Origin: Bacillota bacterium
GTDB lineage: Bacteria > Bacillota > Clostridia > Saccharofermentanales > UBA5734
Reading direction: 5' to 3'
DNA: 47,332 nt
NCBI GenBank assembly: GCA_029548445.1
Contig: JAKPNJ010000250.1
Span: 1 to 47,332 of the forward strand
A program made the translations under genes and the position numbers. The notes beneath the pieces were generated by a model. The model searched no databases and was not told the DNA's origin. It saw only the letters and a program-made list of their open reading frames with translations. Below are positions 24,072 to 32,645 of this stretch, in pieces (position 1 is the stretch's first letter; every line of letters starts with the position of its first letter).

Positions 24072-26881
24072 GACAGCGGCGGCCCAGGGGATCCCCGACG
24101 GGGTGGCTGGCCGGCACCAGCATGCATGGCGCCATCCTGGCCCTCTCCATCCTGACCGTCGCCATCGTGATGGCCCTGGTCGGGACGATGTCCTACATTG
24201 GCGGCGTGAACCTGGTCCAGGACAATCTCGACGGCGTGTATCGCAGCGAGCTGGTCCAGTTCAACAGGAAGCTCGTTTTCCAGATGCGGGAAATCGGGAA
24301 GGCGTGCCAGCTGGCCGCGGCGGATGCCCGCCTGGCCACCCTGCTCGAGACCTATGAGCGACAGGTCCGGGAAGGCGAACTGGCGGGAGCGGTCCGAACC
24401 GGCACCTCCCTCGAGGCGATTCTCACGCAATACAAGCTCTACAGCGACAATATCGAGTCCATCGTGCTCATCGGACAAAGCCATGTGTTCGCGGCCGGCC
24501 CGGTTCTCTTCTACAACAACCCGCTGGACTCGATCCGTGCGAATGAAGCCGTGTATCGCCCCATGAAGGAGTCCCCGGCGGCGCCCGTCCTGTTCCCGAC
24601 CATTTATGGGGTCACGCAGGAGACCATTATACCTGGGGTGCACGTATCCCTGAATGTCCTGTTTTCCAGGCCGTCCTACGGGAGTCTCGTGACCAGGCCT
24701 CCCGACGGCAGGGAGCTCGCAGCCGTTTTCGTCATCACCAAGCCGGAGTTCCTGTCCGGCGTCATGGACAGCGGCGTCGAGATCCAGGTCCTGGACCAGG
24801 GGAACCAGGCGATCTGGAGCAACCGGGAACCGGCCCGGCCGGTCGGGGATTTCCAATTCACGCAGCAGGCCAGCGACAGCACCGGTACCGTCTACATGCG
24901 GCCCGGGAGCCGGTCGATCGCAGGGTACTTCCTGAATTCGGAAATCGGCGGCTGGCGCATCGTCCTGATCAACCGCATCGAGGATTTCCGGCAGCGGCTG
25001 GTCCAGGTCCGGAACCAGGTCCTGCTGTCGGTTCTCGTGACGATCCTGGTCGCCGGCGTCCTGTCCCGCTTCCTGCTGCGCGGCACCCTGCGGCTGCTGG
25101 AAATCCTGGTCGAGCGGCTGAGACGCTTTCGCCGGGATCGGGACATGGACGACCGGGATACCATCGAGGTCCCGACCACGGGCTTCCCTTCCTTCCGGAC
25201 CAGGCTGCTTCTTTACTTCACCACGATCCTGCTGTTTCCGGTACTCGTTTTCTCGCTGGTTTTCAGCGCCTTCTTCACCAATCTCATGGAGAGGGAGGTC
25301 GAGTACTCGATCCGGACAAACTACACGCGGCTGAAGGAGAATGTCAACACCCTGGTCGAGTCCCAGAAGAACATCCTGCTCAGCATGGTGTTTGATCCGG
25401 CCATCCAGTCGGCGGTCATGGGAACGGTCGATGACGAAACGAAAGTCCGAATCGAGGGCTTGCTGGAAAACAAGATGCGAATCGGCCAGTATCATGACTC
25501 GGTCAGCCTGTTCGACCGGGAGGGACGAACGATCCTCCAGGGCTTCGGGTACCGGGACACGGTCCTGTCTCCGGACCTGGTGGAAATGGCCCGGACAGCC
25601 GGGGGACAGGTCGCGTTCGCCGCACCCGAGCCCAACGAGTTCAATCGGATGCAGGTCCGGATGGTCGCCCTGATCTCCCCCCGTTCGCCGGAGCGACAGG
25701 GATTCATCCGCGTGGCGTTCGACGAGGAGGACGTGGAGCGGATCTACCGGGACTCCCTGGGCGCCGGCGTCTCGATCCATGTGGAGTCCGCCGACGGGAT
25801 CGTCCTGTCCCATGTGGACAAGCAGCGGATCGGCCTTCCCCCGGCCGAGTCCGGCACCTCGGGAACGTACGACCTTAGGGAATCCCTGTCCCAGGCTCCC
25901 TGGCAGGTGGTTCTCCGGTATAGTTACGAGAGCCTCCGGGCGGGAACCCGCCGGTTCTTCACGAACCTGGTCCTGGCGACCACGGGGGTGTCCCTGTTCT
26001 TTCTCCTGGTTCTCTTCTACCTGTCGACGATTTTCATCCGGCCCCTGAACCTCCTTCGGCATTCCATCGCCACCACGGAAAGCGCCCTGGAGCCGACCGG
26101 CACGCAAGGGTACTATTTTTCCGAGATCAACGCCCTGGTCCAGGCCTACAACGACATGATCCTCCGGATCAATTCCCTGATCGACGAGGTGCTGGTGGCC
26201 AAGATGGCCGCCCATTCCCTCGAGGTTCAGAAAAAGGACCTGGAAATGATCGTGCTCCAGGCCCAGATCAATCCGCACTTTCTCTGCAATACGCTGGAGT
26301 CCATCAAGTGGATCGTCGTCCGGAAGGATACCGAGAAGGCCATCGGCATGATCGAAAGCCTGAACAACCTCTTCCGGTTCGGCATCAGCCGGATGGAAAA
26401 CATCATCCGGGTCCGGCAGGAGATCACCTACGCCCAGTCCTATACGGACATCATCCGGTTGCGGTACAGCCGCCGGATCGAGTTCCGGTGGGATGTGGAC
26501 GAATCGGTCCTGGACGACCGGACACCGAAGCTGATCCTGCAGCCCATGATTGAAAACGCGATCCATCACGGTGTCGAGCCCATGGAGCAGGACGGCGTGG
26601 TGGAGGTGTCCTGCCGGGCCGACGGCCACGACCTGGTGTATTCGGTATCGGACAACGGAATCGGGATGGAGCCGGACCGGCTGGACGAATTGCGGCGCCA
26701 GATCATGAGCACCCAGCCGGACAAGATCGGACTCGCCAACGTCAACGCCCGGATTCGGCTCTACTACGGACCCGAATACGGCGTTCGGATCGAAAGCCGG
26801 AAAGGCGTCGGGACGACGGTCATGATCCGGATCCCGCGGAATGGATCCGACGGGGAGGCGAAGCGGGGCATGGCAGGATGA
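24068..26881 (+). CDS. YesM-type sensor histidine kinase with two sensor modules
   Basis: A 937-residue membrane kinase, much longer than the usual roughly 600. Four membrane segments are seen near residues 17-42, 318-338, 378-403 and 632-658, enclosing two outer domains of about 275 and 228 residues. The catalytic part is standard: phospho-acceptor H737 in QAQINPHFLCNTLESI, N830 in MIENAIHHG, and D862 in DNGIGM. The usual Tyr after HFL is Cys here. The start is the GTG at 24068 overlapping the regulator stop; an ATG at 24122 just before the first helix is the alternative. The gene overlaps the acyltransferase gene by ATGA, so that gene may be cotranscribed. It probably phosphorylates the regulator encoded just upstream. 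Confidence 0.92.
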   Translation: MRQRRPRGSPTGWLAGTSMHGAILALSILTVAIVMALVGTMSYIGGVNLVQDNLDGVYRSELVQFNRKLVFQMREIGKACQLAAADARLATLLETYERQVREGELAGAVRTGTSLEAILTQYKLYSDNIESIVLIGQSHVFAAGPVLFYNNPLDSIRANEAVYRPMKESPAAPVLFPTIYGVTQETIIPGVHVSLNVLFSRPSYGSLVTRPPDGRELAAVFVITKPEFLSGVMDSGVEIQVLDQGNQAIWSNREPARPVGDFQFTQQASDSTGTVYMRPGSRSIAGYFLNSEIGGWRIVLINRIEDFRQRLVQVRNQVLLSVLVTILVAGVLSRFLLRGTLRLLEILVERLRRFRRDRDMDDRDTIEVPTTGFPSFRTRLLLYFTTILLFPVLVFSLVFSAFFTNLMEREVEYSIRTNYTRLKENVNTLVESQKNILLSMVFDPAIQSAVMGTVDDETKVRIEGLLENKMRIGQYHDSVSLFDREGRTILQGFGYRDTVLSPDLVEMARTAGGQVAFAAPEPNEFNRMQVRMVALISPRSPERQGFIRVAFDEEDVERIYRDSLGAGVSIHVESADGIVLSHVDKQRIGLPPAESGTSGTYDLRESLSQAPWQVVLRYSYESLRAGTRRFFTNLVLATTGVSLFFLLVLFYLSTIFIRPLNLLRHSIATTESALEPTGTQGYYFSEINALVQAYNDMILRINSLIDEVLVAKMAAHSLEVQKKDLEMIVLQAQINPHFLCNTLESIKWIVVRKDTEKAIGMIESLNNLFRFGISRMENIIRVRQEITYAQSYTDIIRLRYSRRIEFRWDVDESVLDDRTPKLILQPMIENAIHHGVEPMEQDGVVEVSCRADGHDLVYSVSDNGIGMEPDRLDELRRQIMSTQPDKIGLANVNARIRLYYGPEYGVRIESRKGVGTTVMIRIPRNGSDGEAKRGMAG

Positions 26882-27693
26882 CATCGGCCCGTTTCCGTCC
26901 CGAGGTGGGGTCCGTTACCCCGACCGGCCGGCACCCCCTGTGGTTCCGCTTCCTCGAGGGGATCCTGCGCCTGTTCTACCCCCGCCATGAGGTGATCGGC
27001 CTCGGGCGGGTGGACCGGAGCCGGCCCGCGGTCTTTGCCTGCAACCACGCCGAGACTTACGGCCCCATTGTCATGACCCTGCGCTTCCCCCTGCCGTTCC
27101 GCCCCTGGGTCCACGGCAACCTGGCGTCCCGGGAGCGGTGCCTGGAGCACCTGGAAATGGATTTCACCCGTCGCCTCCTGCGGCTCCGGCCTCCCGCCAG
27201 CCGATGGCTCGCGGCCCTGATTACCCCGGTCTGCATGGGCCTGATGCGGCAAATCGGCGCGATCCCGGTCTTCCGGGGCGAAATGGCCATTCGGGACACC
27301 TTCCGCATGAGCCTGGACACGCTCCGGGCCGGCCACTCCCTGGTCATCTTCCCGGAGGCCCGGGAACGGCCCCATTCGGAGCAGCTCCGCGATTTCCGGA
27401 TCGGCTTCGCCCACCTGGCCTGGCTGTACGGCGGCGAAACCGGGCAGGCCCTCCGCTTCCATCCCGTCTGGATCGACCGGAAGGCCCGGCAAATCGTCAT
27501 CGGGAGCGCCCTGGAGATGGATCCTGCGGAAAGGAATCCGCGGCTGGCCCGGGAGCGGCTGGCCCGGGCGCTCCGGGACGCCGTCCAGGGGATCGCAGCA
27601 GGGGGCGATCCCGAGAACACGGACCAGGGGATCGCGTCAAAGGGCGATCCCGAGAACACGGACCAGGGGATCGCATCAAAGGGCGATCCATGA
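26878..27693 (+). CDS. PlsC-like acyltransferase with repeat tail
   Basis: A 271-residue protein of the lysophosphatidate/glycerol acyltransferase superfamily, expected at the inner face of the membrane. The first motif reads NHAETYGP (H57): the usual H-x4-D aspartate is replaced by G62, while E59 could take its place. The third motif is FPEARERPH. Between them is GLMRQIGAIPVFRGEMAIRD, matching motif II (the substrate Arg is retained). The last 35 residues are an in-frame tandem repeat (DPENTDQGIASKG), not part of the fold. It overlaps both the kinase gene and the nuclease gene (ATGA each). Acceptor and pathway are unknown; phospholipid synthesis is the default inference. Confidence 0.75.
   Translation: MTSARFRPEVGSVTPTGRHPLWFRFLEGILRLFYPRHEVIGLGRVDRSRPAVFACNHAETYGPIVMTLRFPLPFRPWVHGNLASRERCLEHLEMDFTRRLLRLRPPASRWLAALITPVCMGLMRQIGAIPVFRGEMAIRDTFRMSLDTLRAGHSLVIFPEARERPHSEQLRDFRIGFAHLAWLYGGETGQALRFHPVWIDRKARQIVIGSALEMDPAERNPRLARERLARALRDAVQGIAAGGDPENTDQGIASKGDPENTDQGIASKGDP
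27585..27690 (+). repeat. 39-bp tandem repeat with internal palindrome, in coding sequence
   Basis: Units start at 27585, 27624 and 27663 (about 2.7 copies, nearly identical). Each contains GGGATCGC and GCGATCCC as inverted arms around an 8-nt loop, so the transcript could form two or three small hairpins just before the stop codon. In frame it adds DPENTDQGIASKG units to the acyltransferase. Confidence 0.85.
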
Positions 27694-28595
27694 ACGACTC
27701 CCGCAGCATGCCCCGGTTCCTTTCCGGGCTCCTTCCCCTGGTCCTGGCCGCCGGCCTGCTGGCGGGCGGCTGCATCCCGGCCCCCCTGCACACGCCTTTG
27801 CCATGGCCCACGTCCCCGACAGGCCCCGGGACGGAAGACGCCCGGTCCGTCGGCAGCCTGGCCGAAGCGGAAATGGACAGCCGGGTCTCCATCGAGGGGG
27901 AGCTGACCGAGGCGATCCGGCTCTCCAACGGATCCATCCGCCTCCAGGTCCGGGATGAAACAGGCACCATCCAGGTGTTCGCAGACGATTCCCTCGAGCC
28001 GGACCTGCTGGGATTCGCCGTTGGGGGGCGCGTCCGGGCCGCCGGCCGGCTCCAGCGGTATCGGGGGATCCTCGAGGTCTTCTGCCTGGCGCCCGGCGAC
28101 TGCGTCCCCGTTGGCCTGCCGCCCTTCGAAGCCGTCCGGGTGGAGGAAGTCGTGGATGGCGACACGATCCGGATCAGGACCTCCGGGGGACAGGTTGTCC
28201 CGGTCCGGCTCATCGGCATCGACACCCCGGAACGGGGACGGGAGGGTTCGGCTGGAGAACCGTTCGCGGAAGAGGCGACGGCCCGCCTGGAAGCGCTTCT
28301 GCGGGAAGGGACCGTCTACCTGGAGCGGGAGAATGCCGAGACCGACGCCTATGGCCGGCTGTTGCGCCATGCCTGGCTGTCCCGGCCGGACCGGATCGAT
28401 GCGGAGGCGGCAACCCGGTGGAACACGGGGGCCATCCTGGCGGCCGAGGGACTGGCGGAGGCCATCGCGGTGGGAACGGACGTCAAGTACTTCGGCCTGT
28501 TCCGGGCTCTCGAGACAGCCGCCCGGGAGGGAAAGGCCGGGATGTGGGGCGACGGATCGGACGCCGCTTCCGGGAATGCGTCAGGAACCGGATGA
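27690..28595 (+). CDS. Thermonuclease-like lipoprotein with N-terminal OB-fold
   Basis: A 301-residue extracytoplasmic lipoprotein: the signal ends in LLAGGC with C28. Residues about 60-130 (VSIEGELTEAIRLSNGSIRL, VRDETGTIQVF, VGGRVRAAGRLQRYRGILEV) look like an OB-fold nucleic-acid-binding domain. Residues about 150-290 are a staphylococcal-nuclease domain with VVDGDTIRI, VRLIGIDTPE, DAYGRLLRHAWL and AAREGKAGMW, keeping the metal-binding Asp residues and the Arg of the active site. It would cut DNA or RNA at the cell surface, for nutrient use or DNA turnover. The ATG overlaps the repeat-tailed acyltransferase stop. The last 15 nt overlap the convergent reductase gene. Confidence 0.85.
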   Translation: MNDSRSMPRFLSGLLPLVLAAGLLAGGCIPAPLHTPLPWPTSPTGPGTEDARSVGSLAEAEMDSRVSIEGELTEAIRLSNGSIRLQVRDETGTIQVFADDSLEPDLLGFAVGGRVRAAGRLQRYRGILEVFCLAPGDCVPVGLPPFEAVRVEEVVDGDTIRIRTSGGQVVPVRLIGIDTPERGREGSAGEPFAEEATARLEALLREGTVYLERENAETDAYGRLLRHAWLSRPDRIDAEAATRWNTGAILAAEGLAEAIAVGTDVKYFGLFRALETAAREGKAGMWGDGSDAASGNASGTG

Positions 28596-29561
28596 CCCGG
28601 ATCCCGGATCACACCGCACCGCAGGGGTTGCCGGGCGGCGGGCCAGGCCACGGCGCTCCATATCCAGGAGCCGGTCGTACAGGTCCCGGTTGACAGGGGT
28701 TGGAACGCCGTGCTTCCGTCCCAGGGCCAGGACGGTGCCGGCGAACAGGTCCAGTTCCGTTTTCCTCCCGGCCTCCAGGTCCTGCCGCATGGAGGGCTTG
28801 CCGCCCGGATCGAGACGGTCCAGGACGGCCAGCCAGCGAACCAGGTCCTCTTCCGACAGGCCGACACCTTCCCGGTCGGACAGGGCCAGCACCTCCCGCA
28901 TGGCGGCCACCATCCGGTCCCGGGCGGGACCGGGCTCCTGGATCAATCCGTAGTCCCCCTCCAGGGCCGCCACCACCTGGTTGACCCCCACGTTGGTCAT
29001 GAACTTGCCCCACATCTGCCGCCGCATGTCCGTGGACAGCTGGTGGGGGACCTCCATCCGCCGGAAGAACGCCTCGACCCGGAGGCACCGCTCGGTCACC
29101 AGGCCGGGTTCCCGCTCGCCGAAGGTGATGGATCCCATGTTGCGGTAAGTCAGCCGAGAGCCCTCCCGGACCGCGTCCATGCCCTGGGAGGTGCAGTCGA
29201 GGACCCGATCCCGGCCGTAGGCCTCTGCGACCATATCCTCGCTTTCGATGCCATTGAGCAGCGACAGGATCAGGGTGTCCGGTCCCACCTGGTTCCGGGC
29301 GGTCCGGATGGCGTCCGGAAGGTCCGGGAACTTGACGGCGAAGAGCAGCAGGTCCGCCGGACGGCAGGGGGCATCGTCCGGTTGGTAGTGGAAGGCACAT
29401 GGCGTGCCGTTGCAGAAGACGCCGTCGCGCCGGTACCGGGCGATCCGGTCCCGGTCCGCCACGATCCGCAGGTCTCGGCGGGGCATGCGGGACGCCAGGT
29501 GGTGGCCGAAGAGGATGCCCAGGGCGCCCAGCCCGACCAGGGAGACAGTGCGGATTTCCAT
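28581..29561 (-). CDS. Ketopantoate reductase-like protein (PanE/ApbA family)
   Basis: A 326-residue NADP-dependent reductase. The Rossmann motif is LVGLGALGILFG at the N-terminus, LLFAVKFPD contains the conserved Lys, LLNGIESED follows, and WGKFMTNVGVN carries the catalytic Lys and Asn of the ketopantoate reductase C-terminal domain. These enzymes make pantoate for coenzyme A, but many paralogues act on other 2-oxoacids, and no pantothenate gene is nearby. The start at 29561 is chosen over 29660 because AAAGGAG precedes it and the Rossmann fold begins directly. Confidence 0.83.
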   Translation of the reverse strand: MEIRTVSLVGLGALGILFGHHLASRMPRRDLRIVADRDRIARYRRDGVFCNGTPCAFHYQPDDAPCRPADLLLFAVKFPDLPDAIRTARNQVGPDTLILSLLNGIESEDMVAEAYGRDRVLDCTSQGMDAVREGSRLTYRNMGSITFGEREPGLVTERCLRVEAFFRRMEVPHQLSTDMRRQMWGKFMTNVGVNQVVAALEGDYGLIQEPGPARDRMVAAMREVLALSDREGVGLSEEDLVRWLAVLDRLDPGGKPSMRQDLEAGRKTELDLFAGTVLALGRKHGVPTPVNRDLYDRLLDMERRGLARRPATPAVRCDPGSGSSGS

Positions 29562-29615
29562 GGCGACAGGCCGCTCCTTTCGGATGAATGTCCGGACAGG
29601 GCCGGTGTCTTCCCC

Positions 29616-29621
29616 AGTATA
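29616..29621 (-). promoter_or_regulatory. Candidate -10 box of the reductase gene
   Basis: On the minus strand TATACT lies about 55 nt before the ATG at 29561. The -35 region is poor (ATCCCG at 17 nt), so support is limited. Confidence 0.35.
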
Positions 29622-29659
29622 CCGGATGGACCGGGGTCCGGGATCAGGGGGCATCGTCA

Positions 29660-29688
29660 TTGAAACGGGCGGATGGAAGGGGTATCAT
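29660..29688 (+). promoter_or_regulatory. Promoter of the potassium-uptake operon
   Basis: TTGAAA at 29660-29665, a 17-nt spacer and TATCAT at 29683-29688. The predicted leader of about 80 nt shows no structure I recognise as a riboswitch. Confidence 0.65.
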
Positions 29689-29778
29689 CGAAGACAGCGC
29701 CCGGCCGGCGAATGCTCCGAAACTCCGTTCGAAGCCCCGTTTCGGCGGGATCCCCGGCGGCATCCAGGAGTCCCGTCC

Positions 29779-31149
29779 ATGAAAATTCTCATCGTAGGCG
29801 ACGGCAAGGTCGGATACACCCTGGCGGAGAACCTCTCCAGGGAAGACAACGACGTCACCATCATCGACAAGAATCCCGAGGCACTCCGGAAAGCCAAGGA
29901 AAACCTGGATGTCATGTGTATCCGGGGCAGCGGCGTCAGCGTCAGTGTCCTGCTGGAGGCCGGCGTCCGGGAGGCGGACCTCCTGATTGCGGCGACCTCC
30001 AGCGACGAGATGAACATGGTGGTGACCCTGACGGGCAAGAAGCTGGGCGCCCGGAGAACCATCGCCCGGATCCGGGACCCTGAATACGCCAATGAACTGT
30101 CCCTCCTGAAACTCGAGCTCGGACTCGACCTGGTCATCAACCCGGAACAATCCGCCGCCAATGAGATGGCCCGGATACTCCATTACCCGGCGGCCGTGAA
30201 TGTGGAAAGCTTCGCCAAGGGACGGGTGGAACTGGTCGAGATCCGGATGACCGGCGACGAACCCATCGTCGGGATGAAGCTGCGGAAGATCTCCAGCCGG
30301 CTGCTGTCCCCCATCCTGATCGGGGCCGTGGAGCGCGACGGGGACGTCGTGATCCCGGACGGCGAATGTGACATTCGGGAAAACGACATTCTCCACGTGG
30401 TCGGCCGAACGGCCAACACTGTCGATTTCTGCAAGGCCATGGGGAAGTGCGAACTCCGGATCCGCAACGTGATGATCGTCGGCGGGGGCCGGATCGCCTA
30501 CTATCTCGTCCGCATGCTGACGAACCTGGGGCTGCGGGTCAAGATCATCGAGATCGACCGGAACCGGTGCCTCGAACTGGCGGAGCTACTGCCGGGCGTG
30601 CTGGTCATCCAGGGAGACGGCACCGACGCCGACCTGCTCCAGTCGGAGAACCTGGGGGACATGGACGCCTTCGTGGCCATGACAGGCCGGGACGAGGACA
30701 ACCTGATCCTGTCGCTGATGGCCCGGAAAGCCGGCGTCCGGAAGATCATCGCCAAGGTCACCCGAATGAATCTCGCGGGGCTGGTCGAGTCGCTGGAACT
30801 GGACAGCATCGTAAGCCCCCGCCTCATCACCGCCAACCATATTCTGCAGTATGTGCGGGGCATCCGGAACGCCACCGGGGAACGGATCGAGGCCTTGCAC
30901 CGGATCGTGGACGGCAAGGCGGAGATATTGGAATTCCTGCTCCAGGAACGCCGCTGGTACCTGGATACCCCCCTGAAGAAGCTGGGCGCCCGGAAGGGAT
31001 TCCTGGTGGCCGCCATCATTCGGAATACGGAAGTGATCATACCCCATGGCGACGACGTCCTGAAACTCCATGACCGGGTCATCGTCTTCGCCAAGACCCG
31101 CGCGCTGAATTCCCTGGACGAAGTCTTCCGGCCGGGCGCCGCGCCATGA
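29779..31149 (+). CDS. trkA: Trk potassium uptake regulatory subunit TrkA
   Basis: A 456-residue cytoplasmic gating subunit with two RCK/TrkA repeats. The first NAD-binding motif is VGDGKVGYTLAENL, followed by the acidic DKN that contacts the ribose and a TrkA-C domain (about 140-220). The second repeat has VGGGRIAYYL, in which the last Gly of the GxGxxG is Ala, and a second TrkA-C domain to the end. The length equals classical TrkA. It overlaps trkH by ATGA. The ring of TrkA subunits sits under TrkH and opens it in response to nucleotides. Confidence 0.95.
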   Translation: MKILIVGDGKVGYTLAENLSREDNDVTIIDKNPEALRKAKENLDVMCIRGSGVSVSVLLEAGVREADLLIAATSSDEMNMVVTLTGKKLGARRTIARIRDPEYANELSLLKLELGLDLVINPEQSAANEMARILHYPAAVNVESFAKGRVELVEIRMTGDEPIVGMKLRKISSRLLSPILIGAVERDGDVVIPDGECDIRENDILHVVGRTANTVDFCKAMGKCELRIRNVMIVGGGRIAYYLVRMLTNLGLRVKIIEIDRNRCLELAELLPGVLVIQGDGTDADLLQSENLGDMDAFVAMTGRDEDNLILSLMARKAGVRKIIAKVTRMNLAGLVESLELDSIVSPRLITANHILQYVRGIRNATGERIEALHRIVDGKAEILEFLLQERRWYLDTPLKKLGARKGFLVAAIIRNTEVIIPHGDDVLKLHDRVIVFAKTRALNSLDEVFRPGAAP

Positions 31150-32597
31150 ACCGAAAGGCGGTCCTGCGCGCCCTGGGTATCGTACTCGTCTGCGAAGCGG
31201 GGTTCATGCTCCCCTCCCTCTTCGTCGCCTTCCATTATCGGGAAGGCGAGTCCGCCGCCTTCCTTACGACCCTTTTTCTGCTGCTGTCCGTCGGCCTGCC
31301 CCTGACCCGGATCCGGGTCCGGATCCGCGAGCTCTACGCCCGGGACGGATTCGCCATCGTGGCCTTCGGCTGGCTGTCCATGGCGTTTTTCGGCGCGCTG
31401 CCCTTCGTATTCAGCGGTACGATTCCCGGTCTCGTCGACGCCCTGTTTGAATCCATGTCCGGGTTCACGACCACCGGCGCCAGCATCCTCCCCGTCGTGG
31501 AGGGCCTGCCCCGAAGCATCCTCTTCTGGCGCAGCTTCACCCACTGGATCGGGGGCATGGGCGTCCTCATGCTGACCCTGGCCATCCTCCCGCTGTTCGG
31601 GGCCGGTTCCCTCCACATTCTCCGGGCCGAGAGCCCGGGACCTTCAACAGGAAAGCTCGTTCCCAAGATCGGACAGACGGCGAAGATCCTGTACGGGCTC
31701 TATGTCGGGTTGACCCTGGCGGAAATCATCGCCCTGAAGATCGCGGGCATGTCCTGGTTCGACGCCCTGATCCACGCCTTCGGCACCGCCGGGACCGGCG
31801 GCTTCTCCAACCGGAATGCCAGTGTCGGGGCCTATGGCAGCCTGGCCATCAACCTCATCATCGGGGTTTTCATGTTCCTGTTCGGCATGAACTTCACGCT
31901 CCATTACCAGATCACCCGGCGCAACTGGCGATTTGTGCTCAAGGACGAGGAACTTCGCTTCTACGTCGCCATGGTGGCCGGCGCCACCCTGTTCATCGCC
32001 GCGGACCTGTGGGTCAATTCGCTGTTCTCCCCGGGTCCGGCCCTGGAGCACGCCTTCTTCCAGGTGTCCTCCATCACCACCACCACGGGGTTCGCGACGG
32101 CGGATTTTCACGGGTGGCCGGTGTTCAGCAAGGTCACCCTGCTGGTGCTGATGATCGTCGGCCCCTGCGCCGGGTCCACCGGCGGCGGCATGAAAAGTAT
32201 CCGGGTCCTGATGGCGCTGAAGATCATCCGGCGGGAGCTGGTCAAGATGAAGCATCCCCAGTCGGTCCACACGGTTCGAATCGGCGGCCGGAACGTGGAC
32301 GACGAAACGCTGGGCGGCGTCACCGCCTTCATCCTGTTCTACCTGGTCCTGATGGTCCTCGCCATCTTCCTCGTCGCCATGGACTCCCATGACCTGGAGA
32401 CCGCCTTCTCGTCCGTCGTGGCGTGCCTCAGCAACATCGGCCCCGGATTGAGCGTCGTGGGTCCCATGGGGAACTATTCCGGGTTCCATCCCCTGAGCAA
32501 GGTGGTCCTGTCCCTGTGCATGGTCATCGGGCGCCTGGAGATCTTCCCGATCCTGCTCCTGGCCATGCCCTCCTTCTGGCGCCGGGTCAGCATCTGA
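31146..32597 (+). CDS. trkH: Trk potassium uptake membrane subunit TrkH
   Basis: A 483-residue membrane protein of the SKT superfamily. The selectivity-filter loops appear in order: SGFTTTGASIL, GTAGTGGFSNRN, ITTTTGFATADF and LSNIGPGLSVVG, each with its conserved Gly; CAGSTGGGMKSIR follows the third. About ten or more hydrophobic helices surround them. It forms the K+ pore and works with the cytoplasmic TrkA from the overlapping gene. No further subunit is encoded here. Confidence 0.95.
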   Translation: MNRKAVLRALGIVLVCEAGFMLPSLFVAFHYREGESAAFLTTLFLLLSVGLPLTRIRVRIRELYARDGFAIVAFGWLSMAFFGALPFVFSGTIPGLVDALFESMSGFTTTGASILPVVEGLPRSILFWRSFTHWIGGMGVLMLTLAILPLFGAGSLHILRAESPGPSTGKLVPKIGQTAKILYGLYVGLTLAEIIALKIAGMSWFDALIHAFGTAGTGGFSNRNASVGAYGSLAINLIIGVFMFLFGMNFTLHYQITRRNWRFVLKDEELRFYVAMVAGATLFIAADLWVNSLFSPGPALEHAFFQVSSITTTTGFATADFHGWPVFSKVTLLVLMIVGPCAGSTGGGMKSIRVLMALKIIRRELVKMKHPQSVHTVRIGGRNVDDETLGGVTAFILFYLVLMVLAIFLVAMDSHDLETAFSSVVACLSNIGPGLSVVGPMGNYSGFHPLSKVVLSLCMVIGRLEIFPILLLAMPSFWRRVSI

Positions 32598-32645
32598 CCC
32601 CCGCCGTTCCATGTGGGAGGGAGATGTGCCTGGCGGCCGGGACGC

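Noticed and set aside
23987-26884. 965-codon open frame on the minus strand
   Set aside because: It runs opposite to the kinase gene, whose domains are clear, and its translation is rich in G, D, H and R with no domain pattern. Long antisense frames are expected in such GC-rich DNA.
27585-27690. Short palindromic repeats as a CRISPR array
   Set aside because: Only about 2.7 units, no variable spacers, and the repeats lie in a coding frame.
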